Assembly (NCBI GenBank): GCA_913055805.1
Contig: CAJXLF010000008.1
Location: forward strand, 1-64,000
From: an uncultured Salinisphaerales bacterium
GTDB taxonomy: Bacteria > Pseudomonadota > Gammaproteobacteria > Nevskiales > CAJXLF01
Direction of reading: 5' to 3'
DNA length: 64,000 nt
Positions 1 to 8,069 of this stretch are shown here, one piece after another. Under the pieces are notes generated by a model. That model did no database searches. It worked only from the letters and a program-made list of their open reading frames with translations, and was not told where the DNA came from. Positions within the stretch are counted from its first letter, which is position 1. Every line of letters begins with the position of its first letter. The position numbers and the translations under genes were made by a program.

Positions 1-346
<346 letters not shown>

Positions 347-424
347 TATAACGCTCAAGCATTTTTGAGTGCCTGACCAGACAGTGTCAGTTGTTCGACA
401 TTCCCAATTGTTAAGTTTTAGCTA

Positions 425-543
425 TGCCTGGTGGCATTAGAGCATTGGAACCACCCGATCCCATACCGAACTCGGAAGTGAAACGATGCATCGCCGATGG
501 TAGTGTGGGGCTTCCCCATGTGAGAGTAGGTCACCGCCAGGCT
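425..543 (+). rRNA. rrf: 5S ribosomal RNA
   Basis: The gene starts TGCCTGGTGGC and ends CACCGCCAGGC, so the two ends pair to form helix I. The interior carries the conserved CCGAACTCGGAAGTGAAAC block and the GATGGTAGTG loop E/helix V region. It is about 119 bases, normal for bacteria. A strong intrinsic terminator lies just downstream. The last 24 bases of gene plus flank recur at 713. Confidence 0.97.
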
Positions 544-555
544 TTTAAATAAACG

Positions 556-590
556 ATCCCCAGCTCGTTAGAGCTGGGGATTTTTTATTT
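556..590 (+). terminator. Intrinsic terminator of the rRNA operon
   Basis: An 11-bp perfect stem (ATCCCCAGCTC paired with GAGCTGGGGAT) with a GTTA loop is followed by TTTTTATTTT. It lies 13 bases after the 5S gene and would end the rrn transcript. Confidence 0.93.
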
Positions 591-604
591 TCAGGGTTAG
601 CTAT

Positions 605-701
605 GTCCTGCTCGAACGCAGTGACAAATCTGTATGGAACAGATTTGGTCAGTGAGCAAAGCGAACTGCCCTGAGGCGAAGCCGAGGGCGAGTATCAGGA
701 C
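605..701 (+). repeat. Structured spacer between 5S gene and its partial copy
   Basis: A closing stem GTCCTG/CAGGAC (605-610 with 696-701) encloses a perfect 9-bp hairpin (CAAATCTGT/ACAGATTTG, 625-647) and a nested hairpin (GCCCT-GGC-gaa-GCC-AGGGC, 668-689). No reading frame of interest is present. The design, several hairpins inside one closing stem, resembles a compact mobile or RNA element rather than random spacer. Similar multi-hairpin spacers occur beside tRNA-Thr (20620) and tRNA-Gln (61033). Confidence 0.55.
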
Positions 702-712
702 GATACGAGCAA

Positions 713-736
713 AGTAGGTCACCGCCAGGCTTTTAA
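713..736 (+). repeat. Partial copy of 5S rRNA 3' tail
   Basis: Twenty-four bases are identical to 525-548, that is the last part of the 5S gene plus five bases of its flank (TTTAA), at an offset of 188 bases. A second terminator follows. It is a remnant of a duplicated 5S end and is too short to form a 5S molecule. Confidence 0.9.
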
Positions 737-742
737 TTGAGA

Positions 743-776
743 AAGCCCCTGACTAAGTCAGGGGCTTTTTTTATTT
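743..776 (+). terminator. Second intrinsic terminator after the partial 5S copy
   Basis: An 11-bp perfect stem (AAGCCCCTGAC/GTCAGGGGCTT) with a TAA loop is followed by TTTTTATTTT. The stem sequence differs from the first terminator at 556, so this is not a simple tandem duplication of the same terminator. Confidence 0.92.
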
Positions 777-871
777 TCCGTACCAGGGCATATCGCTTAA
801 GTTTCCGTGCAAGAAGCCGATAGGGTTTACAGGCGTCTTTAACCTGTTCCATACAATGCACGGACCACGCG

Positions 872-2341
872 ATGAAGGTAGAACCCGCAAAGATCATGAA
901 GTCGGCGACGGCCCTGCCGAGTTTGCCTGCCATAGCTACCCAGATCATCGAGTTGGCGCGCGATGAAAATGCCTCGATAGGAAAAGTCGCCAATCTGGTC
1001 AACAAAGACCCTGCCATTGCCTGTAAAGTCCTGCGCATGGTGAATTCACCGCTGTACGTGAAGCCTCGTCAGGTGGAAATCGTCCATCAGGCGATTGTAA
1101 TTATGGGTCTGAAGCAGACTATCTCTATTGCCCTGTCGTTTTCGCTGGTTGCAGCTATGCAAAAAGAGGCAGGCAATGGACTCGATTACACGTATTTCTG
1201 GAAGCGCACACTACTCGCTGCCACAGCAGCCAAGGTGCTCGGTGAATTCGTAGGCGTTCAGGACTTGGAAGAACTGTTCCTGGCGGCATTGTTGCAGGAT
1301 GTCGGCATGCTGGCTGTAGATCGTGCCGAGCCCGATTTTTATGCGGAACTGGGTGATGCGCAGTACAAACACGACGAACTCGTTGCTTATGAAAAGGCGC
1401 GCATGGAAATGGATCACGCCGAGCTGGGTGCCGAGATACTGAAAACATGGAATCTCTCAGAGCGCACCTGGATAGTGGTGCGGAACAGTCACAATGCAAA
1501 GCGTCTCCCGGAACAGAGTCTGTATGGAAAATTTGCGCGTGTGGTGGCGCTTTCCGGCGTAGTGGCAGATTTGTTCGTCAATAATGGCGACAGGGAATCC
1601 TTCGTCAAGCTGGGACACCTGGCCTATAACTATCTCAATTTCGACCACGAGAACTTTCAGAAGGTTATTGAGCGCATCGCCGGGCTGATTCCGGATATCG
1701 AGTTGCTTTTCTCTACCAGCCTGGTGCCTGCAGGTGCAGCAGATTCCATACTTGAACAGGCTCGTGAAATTCTTGTTGGCCGCAATATCGATGCGCTCCA
1801 GAAAGTGGACAGGCTACAGCACGCAACCAAGGCGCTTGATAGCCGATACCAGATACTCGAGACCTCGGGTTATCACGACCCGATTACAGCCCTGTATAAC
1901 CGCAGTTACCTTGATCGCTATCTGGAAGGCGTCATCACGGCTTCCAGAAAGACAGGAAAGCCGGTCACGCTGGTCATGATTGTTACGCAGGGTTTGCGTA
2001 AGGCAAATGCAGACTACGGGCACCAGGCCGGTGATCAGATGTTACGGGTGGCGGCCAGGGCTATCAAACGCTGTCTTCCCGATTCTGCCGTAGTGGCGCG
2101 CTATGCCGGTGGTGAATTCGTCGCTGTTGTGCCGGGCATGAACGCTGCGCAGGTGCAGGAACGTTGCAAACCTCTGCAACAGGAGCAGGCCTGTGAGTTT
2201 ATTGCCAACGGTGAAAGAAAGGACCTGGAGATGCGACTTGGCCTGGGCATGGTCACACAGGGCGATGGGCAGGATTTTATCAATCATCAGGCGTTCTTCA
2301 GGGCACTGGAGGCCAAGATGTCGGGCCGCCAGGCCGCGTAA
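872..2341 (+). CDS. HDOD domain protein with degenerate GGDEF domain
   Basis: A 489-residue predicted cytoplasmic signalling protein. The N-terminal 200 or so residues match the HDOD family (LPSLPAIATQIIELARDE, then VNKDPAIACKVLRMVNSPLY). The C-terminal third looks like a GGDEF domain: DPITALYNRSYL resembles the D-x-LTGL-NR motif and RYAGGEF sits at the active-site position. There the usual GG[D/E]EF reads AGGEF, so the metal-binding acidic residue is replaced by Gly. Diguanylate cyclase activity is therefore doubtful (inference), and the domain may serve as a sensor or an interaction surface. It starts at ATG and stands alone after the rrn terminators. Confidence 0.85.
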   Translation: MKVEPAKIMKSATALPSLPAIATQIIELARDENASIGKVANLVNKDPAIACKVLRMVNSPLYVKPRQVEIVHQAIVIMGLKQTISIALSFSLVAAMQKEAGNGLDYTYFWKRTLLAATAAKVLGEFVGVQDLEELFLAALLQDVGMLAVDRAEPDFYAELGDAQYKHDELVAYEKARMEMDHAELGAEILKTWNLSERTWIVVRNSHNAKRLPEQSLYGKFARVVALSGVVADLFVNNGDRESFVKLGHLAYNYLNFDHENFQKVIERIAGLIPDIELLFSTSLVPAGAADSILEQAREILVGRNIDALQKVDRLQHATKALDSRYQILETSGYHDPITALYNRSYLDRYLEGVITASRKTGKPVTLVMIVTQGLRKANADYGHQAGDQMLRVAARAIKRCLPDSAVVARYAGGEFVAVVPGMNAAQVQERCKPLQQEQACEFIANGERKDLEMRLGLGMVTQGDGQDFINHQAFFRALEAKMSGRQAA

Positions 2342-2452
2342 AACAGCTGCCTGATCCGAACATGCTCACCTACGTTGCAAATAGCCGATTACTGACACGA
2401 AGAGTGGTGTTTTTATGCTGCACAGCGGCATAGGAAAGCGTACACTTGTTTT

Positions 2453-3340
2453 ATGGTCCAGTTGCAAAGTCAGATACAAGAACAGGCACGGCGTGAAACG
2501 CCGGTTGCAGAACACAATTTTCTGATATGGGCGGGACGCTTGTTACCGGCACGTATAAGTGCCTGGTTTATCGAGCGCTTTCTCCAACCGCCCAGCACGG
2601 CGAGTCTGGCTGCTCAAATGCCGCCCCGGAAAGCTGCCGCCATCGTTGAGCACTTGTCTACCGACTATCTCGTTAATGCCACACGCTGTATTGAACCTGA
2701 CCAGTTGCAAGCGTTGCTGCTGTTGATTAGCCCCGAGACGACAGGCCGGATTGCCAAGTATCTGGCAGATGATCGGGCCTTTGCCGAAATGAGCGGCCTG
2801 GTTGCCTACCTTTCGCCGCGTTCCATAACTTCAGTGGTCAGGGTGCTGTATTCGGGCGATGATCTGCTCAAGATTGCAACGCAGGTGGAAGACAAATATC
2901 TGCTGGCGCCAGCCATTGCACATTTGCCGACAAAGCGACTTCCCGGCCTGTTCAGTGCAGCCGAGACCGATGACAACTGGCAGGTGATTTTCGACATTGT
3001 TGAAGCCTTGGATGCATCGACCAAAAGGCAGCTAGGCGAGCGGCTGGCGGATCTGGCGCATACAGACATGACTGACCTCCTGTGGGCCTCTCTGCGGCTG
3101 AATACCTGGTCGCAATTGCTGGTTATATGGCAATCATTGAGCGGCCATGCGCGCGAACGCCTGGCTGCCAATATCGCCAATCAGGAGGAAGGCCTGCATC
3201 TGAAGTTCATCGAGGTGGCCGAACAACAGGGACGAATGCAGTCTCTTCTGAAACTGATCAGCGATATGCCGCTGGCCGACCAGCGCCGGCTGGTGCGTTT
3301 GGCGGGGCGAAAGGGAATACGCATCACCTCAGTTCTGTAA
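2453..3340 (+). CDS. Uncharacterised all-helical repeat protein
   Basis: A 295-residue protein I do not recognise. It has no signal peptide and no clear membrane segment. It is rich in short helices with repeated features such as MPPRKAAAIVEHL, ISPETTGRIAKYL and MPLADQRRLVRLAG. These resemble the FliG/MgtE-N type of superhelical repeat, a resemblance in pattern only. It lies between the HDOD protein and the transporter, same strand, with gaps of 111 and 25 bases, so it could be co-transcribed with the transporter. No catalytic motif is evident. Confidence 0.7.
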   Translation: MVQLQSQIQEQARRETPVAEHNFLIWAGRLLPARISAWFIERFLQPPSTASLAAQMPPRKAAAIVEHLSTDYLVNATRCIEPDQLQALLLLISPETTGRIAKYLADDRAFAEMSGLVAYLSPRSITSVVRVLYSGDDLLKIATQVEDKYLLAPAIAHLPTKRLPGLFSAAETDDNWQVIFDIVEALDASTKRQLGERLADLAHTDMTDLLWASLRLNTWSQLLVIWQSLSGHARERLAANIANQEEGLHLKFIEVAEQQGRMQSLLKLISDMPLADQRRLVRLAGRKGIRITSVL

Positions 3341-3365
3341 TTGTGCAATAACACCCGGCTACTAA

Positions 3366-4292
3366 ATGCTGACAGCGTTGACTCGCCTGTTTCCTGTATG
3401 GGCATTGTTATTTTCGGCTTACGCCCTTTGGCAACCTGAATGGCTGTCAGACCAGAAATCACTCATTGTTCCCTGCCTGATGTTGATCATGTTCGGCATG
3501 GGAATGACCCTGACGGCCAGTGATTTCGCGTATGTCCTGCGGCGCCCATGGCTTATTCTGCTGGGCGTTTTTCTCCAGTTCCTGTGGATGCCCTTGCTCG
3601 CCAGCATGCTGAGCCTTGCGTTGAAACTTCCGCAAGACCTCATGGTGGGTATGGTGTTGGTGGGCAGCGTGGCTGGAGGTACGGCATCAAACGTCATCTG
3701 TTACCTGGCGCGGGGTGACGTGGCATTATCAATTTCGATGACGCTGGTATCGACTCTGTTGGCCGTAGTGGTTACACCAGCCCTGACCTGGCTCTATGTA
3801 GGCCACGGCGTGTCAGTGCCTGTATTAGATATGTTATTGAGTTTGCTCAAGATAGTGCTCTTTCCGGTAGTTGTCGGGATGACTGTCAACCGGCTCTTCG
3901 GTCGGCGTATGCAGGCGATACAGACGCTTTTCCCGCTGTTATCCGTGGTCGCAATTGTCTATGTGATCGGGATAATCGTCGCGCTCAATGCCGGAGGGCT
4001 GGCAGAGATGGGTATCACCCTGGCTTTGGCAGTGATGCTGCATAACGCCGGTGGTCTGATCAGCGGTTACGGTTGTGCCCGTATGCTGGGGCAGTCACCG
4101 CAGGTGAGTCGCACCATCGCCATTGAAGTAGGGATGCAGAATTCGGGATTGGCGGTTGCCCTGGCCACTCAGTATTTTACGGCCAAGGCAGCACTTCCCG
4201 GGGCACTATTCAGCATCTGGCACAACATTTCGGGCTCTTTGCTGGCCGCCTGGTGGTCACGTTCCCCCAGGACCGGTGACGAACCCGCCTGA
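3366..4292 (+). CDS. Bile acid:sodium symporter family (BASS) transporter
   Basis: A 308-residue inner-membrane protein with nine or ten hydrophobic segments throughout its length. The stretch GGTASNVICYLARGDVALS is the hallmark of the SBF/BASS family, where it forms part of the sodium-coupled substrate site. Bacterial members move organic anions such as pantoate, pyruvate or sulfonated compounds as well as bile acids, so the substrate cannot be assigned. The C-terminus ends one base before the convergent small gene on the other strand. Confidence 0.88.
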   Translation: MLTALTRLFPVWALLFSAYALWQPEWLSDQKSLIVPCLMLIMFGMGMTLTASDFAYVLRRPWLILLGVFLQFLWMPLLASMLSLALKLPQDLMVGMVLVGSVAGGTASNVICYLARGDVALSISMTLVSTLLAVVVTPALTWLYVGHGVSVPVLDMLLSLLKIVLFPVVVGMTVNRLFGRRMQAIQTLFPLLSVVAIVYVIGIIVALNAGGLAEMGITLALAVMLHNAGGLISGYGCARMLGQSPQVSRTIAIEVGMQNSGLAVALATQYFTAKAALPGALFSIWHNISGSLLAAWWSRSPRTGDEPA

Positions 4293-4293
4293 G

Positions 4294-4572
4294 CTAATCC
4301 AGACGAAAACCGAACTGGATCCAGGCGTCGTTATGGTAGTGGCGATGCCGGCGATAACGCGGGTAGTAGTGGCCACAGCGGGCATGGTGGCGGTGGCCAT
4401 AGCGGTGCCCGCGATAATAATCGCGCCGGTGGCGGCGGTGACTATTGTGGCCGTGACCGTAACTGTAATGTCCGTAATGCCCGGACCTGAAACTGTCGTG
4501 GGCACTGGCCGTGCCGGAAAGCGCGAAAATTCCAAGAGCCAGGCAAAAAGCCGTGATATAACGCAGTTTCAT
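4294..4572 (-). CDS. Small secreted His/Tyr/Arg-rich protein
   Basis: A 92-residue protein with a good Sec signal peptide (MKLRYITAFCLALGIFALSG, cleavage probably after ASA near residue 24). The mature part is very rich in His, Arg, Tyr and Gly, for example GHYGHYSYGHGHNSHRRHRRD, and ends in a short amphipathic tail (AWIQFGFRLD). The composition suggests metal binding or a structural surface role, but this is inference. It is transcribed divergently from the ECF sigma factor gene, with about 150 bases between them. An ATG start preceded by GGAGATAAATC on its strand supports the reading. Confidence 0.72.
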   Translation of the reverse strand: MKLRYITAFCLALGIFALSGTASAHDSFRSGHYGHYSYGHGHNSHRRHRRDYYRGHRYGHRHHARCGHYYPRYRRHRHYHNDAWIQFGFRLD

Positions 4573-4661
4573 GATTTATCTCCGGGCGGCTGACTGATAC
4601 ACGATCAGCTTGCTCTTGCGTAGCTGAATACTGGCTGAATGATGTGTTGCTACTGGTCCGG

Positions 4662-4688
4662 GAATGCGCGATAAAAATCGCGGCATTC
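4662..4688. promoter_or_regulatory. Inverted repeat upstream of ECF sigma gene
   Basis: GAATGC-GCGAT, an AAAA spacer and ATCGC-g-GCATTC form an 11-bp dyad with one bulged base. It ends 37 bases before the sigma factor ATG, in the divergent spacer. There is no T-tract, so it is more likely an operator or mRNA hairpin than a terminator. Function is inferred from position only. Confidence 0.4.
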
Positions 4689-4725
4689 ATTGCAATGTAA
4701 ATGCGTTGAGGCGGGTCTTTTCAGC

Positions 4726-5250
4726 ATGAGCAGCAAACAAAAGCGTTTTGAACTGATGGTCGGTGCCCTCACCGATGATCTGTATCGCTACGCCTATTGG
4801 CTTTGCCGTGATCCGCATCTGGCGGAAGACCTGGTGCAGGAAACTTTATTGCGGGCCTGGCGCTTTATGCACCAACTGCGCGATAGCAAGGCCGTGAAAG
4901 CCTGGCTGATTACTACCCTGAGGCGTGAGCATGCCCGGATTTATGAACGCAAGCGCCTGGATATTGCCGATGTGGATGAGGAAATTGTCGAGGATCCGCA
5001 ATCGCAGGACGTATTGATGGAGGTGGATCGCAACAAAATGCGCCAACAGATAATGGCTCTGGAGATTGAATACCGTGAGCCCCTGGCCCTGCAGGTGATA
5101 TTCGGCTACTCGGTCAAGGAAATATCAGCCGCGCTGGAACTTTCCCCCAGTGCGGTCATGACGCGCCTGTTCCGGGCGCGCAAGCGCGTGCTCGACCAGT
5201 TTGGCGAAGGGCTGGTTCCCGATGAACTGTTGCAGGAGGGGGGCGCATGA
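4726..5250 (+). CDS. ECF-type RNA polymerase sigma factor
   Basis: A 174-residue sigma-70 family protein. Region 2 is seen in LVGALTDDLYRYAYWL-like sequence followed by DLVQETLLRAWRF. Region 4 is a helix-turn-helix in YSVKEISAALELSPSAVMTRLFRARKRV. The ATG at 4726 is preferred over an upstream TTG because it has GAGGCGGG upstream and matches family length. It overlaps the next gene by four bases (ATGA), so the two are translationally coupled. The partner is a DUF3379 protein, which is a frequent neighbour of this sigma group and probably its regulator. Confidence 0.92.
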   Translation: MSSKQKRFELMVGALTDDLYRYAYWLCRDPHLAEDLVQETLLRAWRFMHQLRDSKAVKAWLITTLRREHARIYERKRLDIADVDEEIVEDPQSQDVLMEVDRNKMRQQIMALEIEYREPLALQVIFGYSVKEISAALELSPSAVMTRLFRARKRVLDQFGEGLVPDELLQEGGA

Positions 5251-5987
5251 ACTGTCTGGACGTACGCCGCATCTGTCTGACGGAGCCGACCAATCGCAGC
5301 CCCCGTCTGTTAATGCATATTTATTCCTGCAAATGCTGCCAGCAATATCGTCGACGCATACTGGAAGCCGAGGAAAAGCTGAAGACGGCGATGGACGTAA
5401 CAGTGCCGGAAGGTCTGGATCGCAAGATCGCCTTTGAAGGTAGTTTCGAAAAGCCCTCGGCACATAGCTGGCCGAGGTGGCAGGCCATGGCAGCGACGGT
5501 CATGGTGTCGGTAGCATTGGGCGTGATATTGCATGCCGTGGGCAGCAAACCCAATGTCGTGCCGGAACTGGCGCGCCATATGATGGAAGACCCCTTGCAC
5601 ATGCTGCCGACCCAGACCGATGCGGCTCAGCGCCTGGCTATGGTCATGCGGGATATCGGTGGGCAGTGGCAGGGAGAGTACCCGGAAAATCTGACTCATG
5701 CCCGTTTGTGCCCGGTGCGGGGGCGAGCGTCTGCGCATCTTGTAGTTCAAGGGGAACGCGGCCCGGTCACCGTCTTTCTCATACCAGGTACGGATGCCCG
5801 TAACGAAAACGGCCTGAAGCAGGCGCAGCTGGTTGCCGTGTCAGATCTGCACGGTGGCAGCATAGCGCTGTTTGGTTATGAAGGTGAGAACCTGGCGGTG
5901 ATTGAGGCCCAGTTCCAGCAGCATGTGAGCTGGAAGCAAAGTCTTGCGGCGCGGCAGGAGGCCATTCAACTGGCCCGGTATCGATAG
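5247..5987 (+). CDS. DUF3379 family protein, probable anti-sigma partner
   Basis: A 246-residue protein. The N-terminal part carries MNCLDVRR and a CKCCQQYRRR cysteine cluster around residues 28-36, like the zinc-binding anti-sigma arrangement. One hydrophobic segment (WQAMAATVMVSVALGVILHAVG, about residues 77-98) would anchor it in the inner membrane, leaving the C-terminal half in the periplasm. The DUF3379 assignment comes from this layout and from linkage to an ECF sigma gene. It overlaps that gene by four bases. The regulatory role is inferred. Confidence 0.8.
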   Translation: MNCLDVRRICLTEPTNRSPRLLMHIYSCKCCQQYRRRILEAEEKLKTAMDVTVPEGLDRKIAFEGSFEKPSAHSWPRWQAMAATVMVSVALGVILHAVGSKPNVVPELARHMMEDPLHMLPTQTDAAQRLAMVMRDIGGQWQGEYPENLTHARLCPVRGRASAHLVVQGERGPVTVFLIPGTDARNENGLKQAQLVAVSDLHGGSIALFGYEGENLAVIEAQFQQHVSWKQSLAARQEAIQLARYR

Positions 5988-6033
5988 AGGAACCAGCGGG
6001 GTATAGTCTCAACTCAACCTGGCCGGGGAATGC

Positions 6034-6654
6034 ATGATGAATCTCTACGACCGCTTTTTGCTGCCCTATCTGCTGGACTTTGCCTGTGGCATGAAGGACA
6101 TCACGCATCAGCGTGAAAAAGTGGTACCCATGGCGCATGGCAAGGTGCTGGAGATCGGAATAGGCACCGGTCTGAATATGCAGCATTATGACAAGGGCCG
6201 AGTCGAGAAGATCTGGGGGCTGGATCCTGCCATGCAGATGCACCGGCTGGCGGCCAAGCGGATTGCTCGTGCCGGGCTGGATGTCGAACTGGTCGGGCTG
6301 CCGGCAGAAGAAATTCCCATGCGAGATGCCAGCTTCGACACGGTGGTCTGTACCTATACCTTGTGCACCATCCCGGACCCTGTACAGGCTCTCGGTGAGA
6401 TGCGGCGTGTACTCAAGCCGGGTGGACGCCTGATTTTCTGCGAACATGGCAAGGCTCCGGATGCGTCCGTGCAGCGCTGGCAGGATCGCCTGAATCCTAT
6501 CTGGAAGCCCATAGCGGGTGGTTGCAACCTCAACCGCCCGGTGCCCAGTCTGCTGGAACAGGGCGGATTCGACGTGCAGGAACTCGACACCATGTATCTC
6601 AAGGGGCCACGCCCCCTGACCTTCAACTACTGGGGCACGGCAATCGCAGGTTAG
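6034..6654 (+). CDS. Class I SAM-dependent methyltransferase
   Basis: A 206-residue protein with the SAM-binding motif I VLEIGIGTGLNMQHY (about residues 38-52), an acidic motif II (WGLDPA), and motif III-like VLKPGGRLIFCEHGK. This is the Methyltransf_11/UbiE-like type. The substrate is unknown. Related proteins annotated as phospholipid or quinone methylases have similar features. It starts at an ATG after GGCCGGGGAATGC and is not tightly coupled to the upstream DUF3379 gene. Confidence 0.87.
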   Translation: MMNLYDRFLLPYLLDFACGMKDITHQREKVVPMAHGKVLEIGIGTGLNMQHYDKGRVEKIWGLDPAMQMHRLAAKRIARAGLDVELVGLPAEEIPMRDASFDTVVCTYTLCTIPDPVQALGEMRRVLKPGGRLIFCEHGKAPDASVQRWQDRLNPIWKPIAGGCNLNRPVPSLLEQGGFDVQELDTMYLKGPRPLTFNYWGTAIAG

Positions 6655-6670
6655 TCGCTGGGTATCGGTT

Positions 6671-7054
6671 TCAGGTCGTTGGCCATTGCCAGGCAGCGAT
6701 CAGCAAAGCGAGCCAGCCGGCCATAAGCGCGGTGCCGCCGAAAGGTGTGATGATGCCCAGTTTGCTGATCTGGGTAAGTGTCAGCAGGTACAGGCTGCCG
6801 CTGAACAGCAAAATACCGGCAGTAAAGGCGCCTGAGGCGAATTTAAGCCCTGCCAGTTCCGGGCGCTGGATTTGCAACACTGCGACCAGCATCAACGCCA
6901 GGGCATGATAAAGCTGATATTCCACGCCGGTTTTCCAGGCATTGAGCAGTTGTTCGCTTACCTGGCCACGCAGAGCGTGACTGCCAAAGGCGCCCAGGGC
7001 AACTCCGCTCAAACCTGCCATGGCGGCGACGATCAGGGCGTAACGGGCCGGCAT
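6671..7054 (-). CDS. DUF423 family small membrane protein
   Basis: A 127-residue protein with four hydrophobic segments and the conserved DUF423 (YgdD) signature GVALGAFGSHALRGQ followed by WKTGVEYQLYHALALM. Its biochemical role is not known. Its ATG shares one base with the stop codon of the upstream small lipoprotein gene (TGATG), so the two form a translationally coupled pair on the minus strand. Confidence 0.9.
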   Translation of the reverse strand: MPARYALIVAAMAGLSGVALGAFGSHALRGQVSEQLLNAWKTGVEYQLYHALALMLVAVLQIQRPELAGLKFASGAFTAGILLFSGSLYLLTLTQISKLGIITPFGGTALMAGWLALLIAAWQWPTT

Positions 7055-7239
7055 CAGTTTGTCTCTGCCTCGGCCGCTTCACGCCGCCGCTTGTCGGCTT
7101 CCTGAAGCGTCTGTTCCACTTCGCGGGCCTTATCCATGGTCTGCATCTGTTCCTTCCAGACATGTTCGCCGTCTTCAATATCCTGCTGGCCGCAGGCGCT
7201 TGCCAGCATGGCCATGATCAATACCAAGACACGTTGCAT
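7054..7239 (-). CDS. Small lipoprotein
   Basis: A 61-residue protein with a lipoprotein signal peptide: MQRVLVLIMAMLASACGQQD has the lipobox LASAC with Cys16. The mature part is short, charged and helical (KAREVEQTLQEADKRRREAAEAE), probably coiled coil. No family is recognised. It overlaps the DUF423 gene by one base, and the start lies 75 bases from the divergent ATPase gene. The lipobox and coupling make it a likely real gene. Confidence 0.7.
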   Translation of the reverse strand: MQRVLVLIMAMLASACGQQDIEDGEHVWKEQMQTMDKAREVEQTLQEADKRRREAAEAETN

Positions 7240-7313
7240 GTGTTTCTCCCAAAGTGATGGTCAGTCTACCCGAGCCATGAGCCAGCGAACTCTGATCCTA
7301 TACAATCCTGCTG

Positions 7314-7991
7314 ATGAAAACACCGATTCTGCTGAGCTGGAGCAGCGGCAAGGACAGTGCATGGACGCTGTATCAGCTGCAACAATCCGAGATTTATGAA
7401 GTGGCTGGCCTGGTGACAACCGTCAACCAGGCCTTCGAGCGGGTGGCCATGCATGCCGTGCGGATAGCGTTGTTGCGGGCGCAGGCGGATGCCGCCGGCT
7501 TGCCGCTGCATATCATCGAACTGCCCTGGCCCTGTAGCAACGAAGAATATGAGCAGCGCATGGCGGCCTTCATAGCCAAGGTCAGGGAGATGGGTATTGG
7601 CCACATGGCCTTTGGCGACCTGTTTCTTGAAGACGTGCGCCAATACCGCGAGCAGCAACTGGCGGGCACCGGCATCACCCCTGTGTTTCCCCTGTGGGGG
7701 CAGCCGACATCAGAGCTGGCCCAAAGCATGGTGGCGGCGGGCTTGCAGGCAGTATTGACCTGCGTGGATCCAGGCCAGTTGGCGCAGGAGTTTGTCGGCC
7801 GTGATTTCGATGCCGGGTTGCTGGATGATCTGCCTGCCGCGGTTGATCCCTGTGGCGAGAACGGTGAATTCCACAGTTTTGTCTTTGCAGGCCCGATGTT
7901 TCAGCATGCCATACCCTTAAGGAAGGGCCAGGTGGTTGAGCGGGATGGTTTCGTTTTCGCCGATCTGTTGCCCGCCGATGAGGTAAGCTGA
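7314..7991 (+). CDS. Dph6-like ATP pyrophosphatase (PP-loop protein)
   Basis: A 225-residue protein with the PP-loop motif SWSSGKDSAWTLY at the N-terminus, where ATP is bound and adenylated. Later conserved pieces are FGDLFLEDVR and the C-terminal DPCGENGEFHSFVFAGPMF, typical of the MJ0570/diphthine-ammonia-ligase-like family. Archaeal and eukaryotic members make diphthamide. Bacteria lack that modification, so the bacterial substrate is unknown. ATG start, stand-alone. Confidence 0.88.
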   Translation: MKTPILLSWSSGKDSAWTLYQLQQSEIYEVAGLVTTVNQAFERVAMHAVRIALLRAQADAAGLPLHIIELPWPCSNEEYEQRMAAFIAKVREMGIGHMAFGDLFLEDVRQYREQQLAGTGITPVFPLWGQPTSELAQSMVAAGLQAVLTCVDPGQLAQEFVGRDFDAGLLDDLPAAVDPCGENGEFHSFVFAGPMFQHAIPLRKGQVVERDGFVFADLLPADEVS

Positions 7992-8069
7992 TTACCCCCT
8001 GAAGTGCCTGAAACCGGCATTTATGCTAGCCTGCGCGCCCTTCGCGGGACTATGAATACGGAGTAACCC

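Noticed and set aside
4156-4593. Val/Ala-rich open frame on the plus strand
   Set aside because: It is opposite the His-rich secreted protein, which has a proper signal peptide and ribosome site. The plus-strand translation is a repetitive mirror.
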